Made by a program: the position numbers and the translations under genes
The notes under the pieces: model-generated
What the model was told of the DNA's origin: nothing
Database searches by the model: none
Seen by the model: the letters and a program-made list of their open reading frames with translations, nothing else
Source of the DNA: Chloroflexota bacterium
GTDB lineage: Bacteria; Chloroflexota; UBA11872
Length of the DNA stretch: 24,680 nt
Reading direction: 5' to 3'
Assembly (NCBI GenBank): GCA_028875175.1
Contig: JAPPFO010000030.1
Span: 1-24,680, forward strand
Shown here: positions 1 through 7,123 of the stretch, one piece after another
Layout of the letters: each line of letters starts with the position of its first letter
How positions within the stretch are numbered: position 1 is the stretch's first letter

Positions 1-1386
1 CCGTGGGACAGCGGTTCGGTGTTCGCCCACGGCACGTTTGCATTGGACCCGATCGACGGACGCTGGAAGGCCTGGCACGTCTCGACGCCGCTGACACCTG
101 AGTATTTCGAGAATTTCCGGCGGGTGACGCACCTGGTCTCGGAAGACGGCGTGGAATGGACGCGTCCGGAACTGGACTTGTGCCCGCAGCCAGGGCATCC
201 GCGCACGAATATCCTGCTGGACTTCGACTCGGGCGGCCCGAGCATGTACAGCTCGGTGATGATCGACCCGGATGCGGAGCCGGAGCGGCGCTACGAGATG
301 TTCGTAATGCGCGACCCGGGCAACACCACCAGCGGGAGTCCAGGCTACATTCGCGGGCTGCCGCCGCCGCCGCCGGGCGAGACGCACAAGCGCGGCATGT
401 ACCGCTATTTCTCGCCGGACGGAATCAACTGGACGGTGAGTGAAGGCCCGGTGTTGGAAGTGGCGGTGCCGGGCGTTCGGTTGGTGATTCCCTACGAGAA
501 TCCACTGCACACGGCGGACACGACGTACATTTTCCGCGAGCCGGACGGCACGTACATGGCAACCCACAAGCTGGGCGAGCCGGCGCATCCGGGCGGGCTG
601 GTGCCGTATGACGTGTTCGCGGAGGGCCGGCGGGTGATGGCGCGGCGGACGAGCCCGGACGGCTCGAACTGGAGCCCGTTCGAGACGATCATCCAGCCCG
701 ACATCTACGACCCGCAGGACATCCAGATCATGGAGCTGTGCGTGACGCCGGTGCGGAGCGGGTACCTGGGGGTGATCGGCATCTACCTGAACCGCACGCA
801 GACGATGGAACTCCACCTGGGCGGCAGCGTGGACGGGCGAATCTGGGATCGACGGGTGCGGCTGCCGGCGGTTGCAACAGGCGCGCTCGGCGACTACGGC
901 GGCGGAATGCTATGGCCCTCTCACAACCTCATCGAGCACAACGGCCGGCACTACATGTACTTCTCGGCCACGGAGGGCCTACACGGCGATCCGGCATCGA
1001 AGAGCCCGAGCATCTGGCCGTTCTTTTCCGCAATTTACCGGGCCAGCTGGGCGGTGAACCGGTACTGGGCGGCGGTATCGGGTCCGGGCGGGGACGTGGT
1101 GGGGACGCTGACTACACATCCGTTGCCTGTTGGCGGGCAGAGCTTGATCCTGAACGCGGCGACCTCGACGGTGGCCGAGGGGACACTGCAGGCGGAGTTG
1201 CTGGACCCGGACGGGAACGTGGTGGAGGGCTTCAGCAAAGTCGATTACATCCCGTGGCACGGTGACAGCTCGTCGGCGACGGCGCGCTGGGCCGGCGGCA
1301 CGCGGTGTCCGCTGGACGAATGCGCGGTGCGGTTCTACCTGGAACGGTCACGCCTATACGGGTACGCCTGGGAGCCGACGCCATAG
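1..1386 (+). CDS. Beta-propeller glycoside-hydrolase-like protein (5' truncated by window edge)
   Basis: The reading frame is open from the first base, and the residues before the GTG at 19 (PWDSGSV) read naturally into the protein. I therefore take it as cut by the left edge rather than starting at 19. About 461 residues are visible. Several blades carry Asp-box-like strings: SEDGVEW, SPDGINW, SPDGSNW and SVDGRIW. These occur in the five-bladed propellers of GH32/GH43-type and sialidase-like proteins. The C-terminal part, with LDPDGNVVEGFS and a terminal RFYLERSRLYGYAWE, resembles the beta-sandwich tail of GH32-like proteins common in Planctomycetes and Chloroflexota. Substrate and catalytic acids cannot be assigned. 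No signal peptide can be judged because the N-terminus is missing. The next gene begins within about 20 bases on the same strand, suggesting an operon. Confidence 0.7.
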   Translation, partial: PWDSGSVFAHGTFALDPIDGRWKAWHVSTPLTPEYFENFRRVTHLVSEDGVEWTRPELDLCPQPGHPRTNILLDFDSGGPSMYSSVMIDPDAEPERRYEMFVMRDPGNTTSGSPGYIRGLPPPPPGETHKRGMYRYFSPDGINWTVSEGPVLEVAVPGVRLVIPYENPLHTADTTYIFREPDGTYMATHKLGEPAHPGGLVPYDVFAEGRRVMARRTSPDGSNWSPFETIIQPDIYDPQDIQIMELCVTPVRSGYLGVIGIYLNRTQTMELHLGGSVDGRIWDRRVRLPAVATGALGDYGGGMLWPSHNLIEHNGRHYMYFSATEGLHGDPASKSPSIWPFFSAIYRASWAVNRYWAAVSGPGGDVVGTLTTHPLPVGGQSLILNAATSTVAEGTLQAELLDPDGNVVEGFSKVDYIPWHGDSSSATARWAGGTRCPLDECAVRFYLERSRLYGYAWEPTP

Positions 1387-1403
1387 CCATCGGCTCGTCG
1401 GCG

Positions 1404-3785
1404 ATGTTGCGCCGGCTGGGGCGCGGGGAGTCGATTGCGGACGTTCGCGCCGCGACGGGGCTGACGGAGGGCGAGTTCGAGGCCTGGTGGGACCAGGAAA
1501 CCAGGCGCCGGTTGGCAGTGATCGACGGGGAGACCCGAGGGCCGGTTGGGGCGGCGGTGGAGATTCAGCGGGACGCCGGCGGGATGCCGCACATCTTCGC
1601 GGAGACGGAGCCGGATCTGTTTGTGGGGTACGGCTACGCCATGGCGCAGGACCGGTTGTTCCAGATGGATTACCTGCGGCGGCAGGCGCTGGGCCGGCTG
1701 GCGGAGATCCTGGGTCCCGAGGCGTTCGACTACGACCTGCTGGTGCGCACGATTGGGCTGCATCGAATCGCGGAGGAGGAGACGACACGGCTGCCGGCTG
1801 AGACGGCGGCGTGGTATGGGGCGTTCGCGGCGGGAGTGAATGCGTTTATCGACGCGTGCGGCGACCTGCCGCCGATTGAGTTCGACTTGCTGGACTACCG
1901 GCCGGAGCCGTGGCGGCCGCTCGACTCGATAGCGCTGCTGGGCGAGTTCCGCTGGTATCTCACCGGACGATTCCCGGTCATCGCCGTGCCGGAGTTGGCC
2001 CGACGAGCCCTGGGCGACGGGCCCCGGTACCGGGCCTTCCTGACGGCCGAGGCCATCGACGAGACGATTTTGCATCCCGGGGAATACGCGAGTACCGGCG
2101 GCGGCGCTGACCCGGTGCCGACGGCGCTGGGCGGCATTGACGACGGGACCGGCAGCAACAACTGGGTAATCGGGCCGAGCCGCAGCGCGTCGCCCGCGGC
2201 GATGGTGGCGAGCGATCCGCATATCGCGTTCGGTGCTCCGAACTGCTGGTACCAGGCGCACCTGGCTGCTGGACGCTTCAACGTGGCGGGAGCCGGATAT
2301 GCCGGGGCGCCGGGGATCCTGATCGGTCGAAACCGGCGGGTGGCGTGGGGGATTACGAACAACATCAGCTCGCAGCGCGACCTATACCAGGAGCGTACGG
2401 ACCCGGCGCACCCCGGCGACTTCCTCTACGACGGCCAGTGGGAGCCGGCGCGGGAGCGGGTGGAAGCCATCCAGGTGCGCGGCGAGGGGGTGCGCGAGGC
2501 GGTGGTTCGATCGTCGCGGAACGGGCCGATCGTCGACGAGATCCTGCCGGAATTCGCGCAAGGCAGCGGGCCGGTTTCGCTGCGTTGGGTGGGGGCGCTG
2601 CCCTGCGCCTGGCCTACAGCAATTCTTGAAATGAACCTGGCCGAGTCAGCCACCGGATTCGAGGACGCCCTACGCGGCTGGGCGTCGCCGACGCTGAGCA
2701 TGGTGTTTGGGGACGTTGAGGGTGGCTTTGGCTATCGAGCGACCGGCCAGGTTCCGATCCGCGCTCGCGAGGAACGCGGCTATCGCCGCGGATGGGACCC
2801 GGCCGACGCGTGGCAGGGGGTGATTCCGTTTGAGGGCATGCCCGCCGTGCGCGAACCCGCGCGCGGTTGGGTAGCGACCGCCAACAACCTGCCGGCGCCG
2901 TCGGACTTTCCCTACCCGCTGGCCAACATGTCACCAACCGGCTACCGCGCCAGGCGCATTCGGCAAATGGTCGAGTCGCGCGAGATTCATGGCCGCAAGG
3001 ACATGGCGTCCATGCAGTACGACGTGTTGTCGCTGCGAGCGGTGGAATCACTGCCCGCCCTTATCCAGATTCTCGACGGTGGTGATGCGCGGGCGCAGAC
3101 GGCCGCGGCCCTGCTACGCGCATGGGACTGCCGCATGGACACCGATAGCGCCGCGGCGGCGATCTTCGAGGCATTCCAGTTTCAATGGGATCAGGCCGTC
3201 GCCGACGAGCGCTTTGCCGCGGACGCGGCGGCCCTCGCAGCCGGCGATTCCGCCGCCTTCGTGGCCGGTGGGATCGGCAGCCTGGCACTCCGCCTCCTTG
3301 CGGGGGACGACGTGGGGTGGTTCGCATCAGTGAAAGAGCGCGACGCCGCGGTTTGTTCAGCCATGGGCCGAAGCCTCGACCAATTGACCGAGCGGCTGGG
3401 CGACGACATAGCCACCTGGGCGTGGGGCCGGCTTCACACCCTGCCATTGCGCCACCTGCTATCGGACCGGGGCGAGCTGGGCCAGTTGCTGGACCGCGGC
3501 GGCGAGCCTGTACAGGGCAGCGGCTTTGTCGTGTCCAACACCGGTTCGTCGCCCAACTTCAGCTCGGTCAGCGGAGCCAACTATCGACTGCTGGTGGACC
3601 TGGCGGAAACACCGGCCCAAATGTGGACGCTGGACGCGGCCGGGCCGTCAGGCCAACCCGGCAGTCCGCACTACGCCAATCAGTTCGGCGACTGGCGGAA
3701 GGGCCGCTATCACCGGACGTGCCTGGAGCGACGCGACGTCCAGGCATCGATCCGTACCACGCTGAGCCTCCTGCCTGGCGGGTGA
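1404..3785 (+). CDS. Penicillin acylase family (S45) Ntn-hydrolase
   Basis: The product is about 793 residues and belongs to the penicillin acylase (peptidase S45) family: N-terminal-nucleophile amidohydrolases made as a precursor and cleaved into alpha and beta chains. The beta chain should begin at Ser251 in GTGSNNWVIGPS, preceded by a Gly-rich linker. Downstream family landmarks are SDPH, NNISSQRDLYQE, SRNGPIVDE, GDVEGGFGYR, VATANN and, near the end, GANYRLLVDL and QFGDWRKGRYH. The ATG at 1404 is the first plausible start after the upstream stop, although the frame stays open to 1305 and no Shine-Dalgarno is clear. No signal peptide is visible, so a cytoplasmic enzyme is likely. Residues 5-33 have a helix-turn-helix-like pattern before the acylase fold, which is unusual. 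The acyl or amide substrate is unknown. The next gene follows after 9 bases. Confidence 0.87.
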   Translation: MLRRLGRGESIADVRAATGLTEGEFEAWWDQETRRRLAVIDGETRGPVGAAVEIQRDAGGMPHIFAETEPDLFVGYGYAMAQDRLFQMDYLRRQALGRLAEILGPEAFDYDLLVRTIGLHRIAEEETTRLPAETAAWYGAFAAGVNAFIDACGDLPPIEFDLLDYRPEPWRPLDSIALLGEFRWYLTGRFPVIAVPELARRALGDGPRYRAFLTAEAIDETILHPGEYASTGGGADPVPTALGGIDDGTGSNNWVIGPSRSASPAAMVASDPHIAFGAPNCWYQAHLAAGRFNVAGAGYAGAPGILIGRNRRVAWGITNNISSQRDLYQERTDPAHPGDFLYDGQWEPARERVEAIQVRGEGVREAVVRSSRNGPIVDEILPEFAQGSGPVSLRWVGALPCAWPTAILEMNLAESATGFEDALRGWASPTLSMVFGDVEGGFGYRATGQVPIRAREERGYRRGWDPADAWQGVIPFEGMPAVREPARGWVATANNLPAPSDFPYPLANMSPTGYRARRIRQMVESREIHGRKDMASMQYDVLSLRAVESLPALIQILDGGDARAQTAAALLRAWDCRMDTDSAAAAIFEAFQFQWDQAVADERFAADAAALAAGDSAAFVAGGIGSLALRLLAGDDVGWFASVKERDAAVCSAMGRSLDQLTERLGDDIATWAWGRLHTLPLRHLLSDRGELGQLLDRGGEPVQGSGFVVSNTGSSPNFSSVSGANYRLLVDLAETPAQMWTLDAAGPSGQPGSPHYANQFGDWRKGRYHRTCLERRDVQASIRTTLSLLPGG

Positions 3786-3794
3786 CCTCGGGTA

Positions 3795-5417
3795 GTGCCA
3801 GTGGACTACGACGCAATCATCATCGGTTGCGGCCACAACGGGCTCGTGGCGGCCTTCTATCTCGCGCGAGCGGGGTTGCGCGTGCTTGCGCTCGAACAGG
3901 CTGCCAAGGTCGGCGGGGCGGCAACGACGGACGAGCTCGTTCCCGGCTTCCACTTCTCAACCTGCGCGCACAGCTTCGTGCTGTTTCATCCGCAGATCCT
4001 GGACGACATGCAGCTCGTCGAGCGCGGCCTGCGCGTGTTTCAGCGCGATCCGGTGCAGTTCCATCCTTTCGCCGATGACCAGTGCCTGCTTACCTGGAAC
4101 GACCCGGAGCGAACGCGCGAATCCATCGCGCGATTCTCTCGTCATGATGCGGACGCCTATGCCAGCTACGGCGACTTCTGGCAACGAGCGGCCCGGCTGT
4201 TCGATCCCTATCTGCTGGATTCGCCGCCAACGCTGGGCGAGTTCCTTCGCGCCGCCGAGGACACACCCTACGCCCAGGTCGCGCATACCCTTGTCACCGG
4301 CACCCGGCGCCAACTGCTCGACGAGTACTTCGAGTCCCCTCGCGTCAAAGCATCCCTGGGCACTACCTTCGACGCCGGCTCCACCGACAACGCCGGCGGG
4401 CTTCTGTACTTTGCATTTGCGGCGGCACTCTCAACTCGGCTGAGCGAACGCGGCTTCGCCGGTTTTCCGCAGGGCGGCATGGGCGCCGTCACGCGGCTCC
4501 TTCGGCAGGCAGCCGAGAGTGCCGGCGCCGAAATCCGCGTTGCAACGCCGGTGGAAAGCGTTCACGTGGTCAATGGCAGCGTCCGAGGCGTTGCACTCGT
4601 CGACGGCAGCGTCATCACCGCGCGGGTGGTGCTCTCCAACGCCGACCCGCGACGAACCTTCGTGCGGCTCGTCGCGGCCGAGCACTTGTCGGCTTCATTC
4701 CAGCGGTCGGTCCGTGGGCTGCGCCTGAACGCCGGCTACCTGAAGCTCCACTGCGCCACCACCGGTCTGCCGGAGTGGCGCGCCGCGCCAGGTGACGGAC
4801 CGCAGCACCGCGCGAACGTACGCCTCTGCGAGTCGCTGGGCGACATCGATCGGGCCTGGAGCGCCGCGCGCACCGGCCGTATGCCAACAGCCCCCGTCCT
4901 CGGGCTTGTGTGTCCCTCGGTCTACGACTCGTCCGTCGCGCCGGTTGGCCGCCACACAATCTCGATATGGGTCGAGTACGCGCCGGTGGGGCTCTCAAGA
5001 GCTGGTTGGGAAGCCCGGCGGCAGGAGACGACCGACGCTCTCATTGCCCAGGTGGCGCGCTATGCCCCGAATTTCCCGGACATCGTCAGCGATGCCTACC
5101 TGCATGGCCCACCCGAGATCGAGGCTCGGGCGGGCATGACGCGCGGCAACATGCATCACGTCGACATGACGATCGATCAGATGCTGGGCGCCCGTCCGCT
5201 GCCCGCCTGCGCCGGTTACCGCACGCCGCTCCAGGGGCTGTACCTCTGCGGGTCCGGCTGCCATCCAGGCGGCGGCGTGAGCGGGGTCCCCGGCTACAAC
5301 GCCGCCCGCACCGTCGTCCGCGATCTGAACCGCCCGGCGTCGCTGCGGCCGTCGCCAACAGCCCGCGGTCGCAAGCCGTTCGCGACCGCCGAAGGCTCGC
5401 GAGGCAGAAGCGTCTGA
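3795..5417 (+). CDS. FAD-dependent oxidoreductase, phytoene desaturase/PYROXD2-like
   Basis: This 540-residue flavoprotein has an N-terminal Rossmann dinucleotide motif, GCGHNG (residues 11-16), followed by an acidic residue (LALEQ) and the KVGGAATTDE segment. It ends with the FAD-binding signature LYLCGSGCHPGGGVSGVPG (about 5237-5300). This combination is typical of the phytoene desaturase/carotenoid isomerase superfamily, and the spacing is closest to PYROXD2-type proteins, whose substrates are mostly unknown. No phytoene synthase lies nearby, so a carotenoid role is not supported. The GTG start lies 9 bases after the acylase stop; a second GTG two codons later is an alternative. The last 25 or so residues after the FAD motif are Arg/Ser-rich and look like a non-conserved tail. 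Co-transcription with the two upstream genes is likely. Confidence 0.85.
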   Translation: MPVDYDAIIIGCGHNGLVAAFYLARAGLRVLALEQAAKVGGAATTDELVPGFHFSTCAHSFVLFHPQILDDMQLVERGLRVFQRDPVQFHPFADDQCLLTWNDPERTRESIARFSRHDADAYASYGDFWQRAARLFDPYLLDSPPTLGEFLRAAEDTPYAQVAHTLVTGTRRQLLDEYFESPRVKASLGTTFDAGSTDNAGGLLYFAFAAALSTRLSERGFAGFPQGGMGAVTRLLRQAAESAGAEIRVATPVESVHVVNGSVRGVALVDGSVITARVVLSNADPRRTFVRLVAAEHLSASFQRSVRGLRLNAGYLKLHCATTGLPEWRAAPGDGPQHRANVRLCESLGDIDRAWSAARTGRMPTAPVLGLVCPSVYDSSVAPVGRHTISIWVEYAPVGLSRAGWEARRQETTDALIAQVARYAPNFPDIVSDAYLHGPPEIEARAGMTRGNMHHVDMTIDQMLGARPLPACAGYRTPLQGLYLCGSGCHPGGGVSGVPGYNAARTVVRDLNRPASLRPSPTARGRKPFATAEGSRGRSV

Positions 5418-5590
5418 AGCCCACTTCACTGATTGATCGAGTCGGTCCGTTGGCCGCCACGTCGCAACTGAACCGAGCACTTCGTTTCGCAACAAAGCAG
5501 GCCAGCAGAAGCCACACGCCAAGCTGGGCGGCGGGACGAATGTCAGCCTGCACTAGGCGGAGGTGCAAGGTGAATCCGACCACCCACACC

Positions 5591-5657
5591 GGAGCCCACA
5601 TCCAGACTTGAACCGGGGACGTCGTTCTTACCAAGGACTTCGCTCCCGGCGCTATGA
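5591..5657 (-). pseudogene. Degenerate tRNA-Thr(GGT) remnant
   Basis: Read on the minus strand, bases 5591-5640 match the 3' two-thirds of the intact tRNA-Thr(GGT) at 9207-9282 at 44 of 50 positions. The match covers the 3' acceptor strand, T-arm, variable region and anticodon loop with GGT. The 5' part (5641-5657) is disrupted: the D-arm is shortened, the 5' acceptor strand no longer pairs, and the terminal CCA reads CCG. The gene is therefore not expected to fold. It lies in the same orientation as the intact copy and beyond that copy's 3' end, about 3.6 kb away. It may be an old attachment-site duplication or a decayed gene copy. Confidence 0.75.
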
Positions 5658-5716
5658 CACCCACCGGTAGAACGCGAGCGAAACCCGTCGAATGATGGTG
5701 TGGTGCATTGTCACTC

Positions 5717-5777
5717 GCCTGGTGCCCCCCGCTCGGACACCCCAGCGGTGGCTGGTCGAGGCAGTGGCGCACCAGGC
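5717..5777. repeat. 9-bp perfect inverted repeat with nested hairpin
   Basis: GCCTGGTGC at 5717-5725 is perfectly complementary to GCACCAGGC at 5769-5777. Inside the 43-base loop a second short hairpin (CCAGC/GCTGG with a four-base loop) can form. The element sits about 100 bases past the stop of the minus-strand Gfo/Idh gene. It could help end or stabilise that transcript, but there is no T-run, so it is not a classical terminator. Confidence 0.45.
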
Positions 5778-5874
5778 AAGGCGGCGCCGACGGGGTGGGA
5801 CAGGCTCGGCACGGGGCCCGCCGGCTTCGCACCCATGGCATGTCGCGTGGGGCGCTGGATCTGACCCTTGTCCG

Positions 5875-7053
5875 CTAGCGATCCGCGCCGATTCGGGCCA
5901 GTTCCCCTGGCAGCCACTCCGGATAGCGTAGTTCCATCGGCGCCGAATCCGGCTCACCCAAGCCGGCCTGCGTCCGCGCCTGCAGCAATGGATGTGCGCC
6001 GCGACGCATAGGGAATCCCACTCGGCGCTCGGTGAAATGCGACTCCCACGCCCCGAGCAGCATCTCCATCACGGCTAGGCCTTCTTCGCCGCTGTTCTCG
6101 TGCGGTCTATCCTGATCGAGCGCACGGACCGTCTCATCGGCCATCCACAAATCGCCTCCCGGCTCATCCAGGTAGTCCACCCCGTGAAGGATTCGGTCGG
6201 CGGGCGTAAGTCCCAGCAGTTCCCAGTTGACGTCCTCAACCCGCCAGTCGCGCCCGCGGCGCACCTGCATGTTCTGTTGGTTGTAGAGGCAGATGGCGCC
6301 GTCTTCGCCGTAGATCTTGATGTGGCCCCAGCCGGTGTTGGACTCGCTGCGCCGGTGAAACTCGGCAAACACGGTCCCGCCGCCTTCGAAGTCATACACC
6401 GCCGAGATGTTCTCGCCCGCAATCCACCCAAAGCCGTACGGTCCGGCGATCACGCCTTCCGGACCGGTGGGTTCGCCGGCGGTGGTGCAGATGGCCGAGA
6501 CGCTGCGCGCCCGGCCAAGGAAAGCGCGCGTGCCATTCAGGCGGTGGGTCCCGATGTTCATGAGGTCATAGCCGCCGTAGTAGCCCTTGCCGCGGAGCTT
6601 GATCGTCGTGATCGGTCCGATCTCACCGGCCTCGATCATGCGCGCGGCTACCCGAAACGGTGGCGTACAGCGGAATTGATGGTGAACGGCGAGCAGCGTG
6701 CCGGTTCGAGCCGCCGCAGCCACCATGCGATCGGCATCGGCGAGACTGGTGGCCATCGGCTTTTCCACATCGATCGCGCGCGGCGGTCGGTGCGCCAAAA
6801 CCCCCAGCGTCAACGGCGCATGCAGATCGGTGCGTGTGGGAATGCTGACAATGTCGGGGTCCTCCCGGTCGAGCATCTCTCGGTAGTCCCGATACGTCCG
6901 CTCCACGCCGAGTTCCTGTGAGGCGTGCGCCAGCCGTGCGGCGTCCGTGTCACACAGCGCCACCAGGTCAATACGTGGATGCTGACGATAGGCGCGGCCG
7001 TGCTTGAGGCCACGAGGGCCTACACCGAGGATTGCCGCACGATATGTCGCCAT
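5875..7053 (-). CDS. Gfo/Idh/MocA family oxidoreductase
   Basis: The product is about 392 residues. The N-terminal NAD(P)-binding Rossmann fold carries GVGPRG (residues 10-15), and the family's EKP signature is at 97-99 in AIDVEKPMATS; the Lys is the usual catalytic residue. The C-terminal half is the alpha/beta substrate domain, with GGTVFAEFHRR and a GYYGGYDLMNIGTH segment where family members place a catalytic His. Such enzymes oxidise or reduce sugars, inositols or their derivatives. I chose the ATG at 7053 rather than the GTG at 7059 because GGAGG lies 7 bases upstream of the ATG and only 1 base from the GTG. The gene follows the solute-binding protein on the same strand after 70 bases, so the pair may import and then modify one sugar-like ligand. 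Confidence 0.88.
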   Translation of the reverse strand: MATYRAAILGVGPRGLKHGRAYRQHPRIDLVALCDTDAARLAHASQELGVERTYRDYREMLDREDPDIVSIPTRTDLHAPLTLGVLAHRPPRAIDVEKPMATSLADADRMVAAAARTGTLLAVHHQFRCTPPFRVAARMIEAGEIGPITTIKLRGKGYYGGYDLMNIGTHRLNGTRAFLGRARSVSAICTTAGEPTGPEGVIAGPYGFGWIAGENISAVYDFEGGGTVFAEFHRRSESNTGWGHIKIYGEDGAICLYNQQNMQVRRGRDWRVEDVNWELLGLTPADRILHGVDYLDEPGGDLWMADETVRALDQDRPHENSGEEGLAVMEMLLGAWESHFTERRVGFPMRRGAHPLLQARTQAGLGEPDSAPMELRYPEWLPGELARIGADR

Positions 7054-7060
7054 AACCACA

Positions 7061-7080
7061 CCTCCAGGTCACAACCTGGA
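7061..7080 (-). promoter_or_regulatory. Hairpin overlapping the Shine-Dalgarno of the Gfo/Idh gene
   Basis: On the minus strand the leader contains TCCAGGT-TGTG-ACCTGGA, a perfect 7-bp stem with a four-base loop (7063-7080). Its last three bases are the GGA of the GGAGG Shine-Dalgarno (7061-7065). The ribosome-binding site is thus partly inside the stem. This could reduce translation relative to the upstream binding protein, or mark an mRNA processing site in the intercistronic gap. The pairing is visible; the function is inferred. Confidence 0.5.
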
Positions 7081-7123
7081 CCCACCAGCGGATCAGGTCG
7101 AGCCCGTTGCGGACCGCTGCCGA

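Larger units (their letters stand above)
5418..5874. other. Gene-poor spacer between convergent units
   Basis: No convincing protein gene is seen in these 457 bases between the FAD oxidoreductase and the Gfo/Idh gene, which converge on it. Two structures are present and listed separately: a degenerate tRNA-Thr remnant (from 5591) and a long inverted repeat (5717-5777). A short hydrophobic minus-strand reading frame around 5450-5590 was considered but has no recognisable start or family. Confidence 0.6.

Noticed and set aside
1335..2261. Long minus-strand reading frame opposite the acylase gene
   Set aside because: Arg/Pro-rich with no family features; it lies wholly opposite a well-supported enzyme gene and reflects GC-rich codon structure.
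3185..4078. Plus-strand 297-codon frame across the acylase/oxidoreductase junction
   Set aside because: Low-complexity Arg/Gly-rich translation in the wrong frame of two clear genes.
5086..5841. Minus-strand frame with a hydrophobic stretch around 5450-5590
   Set aside because: It overlaps the oxidoreductase gene and the tRNA remnant, has no convincing start and shows no recognisable domain.
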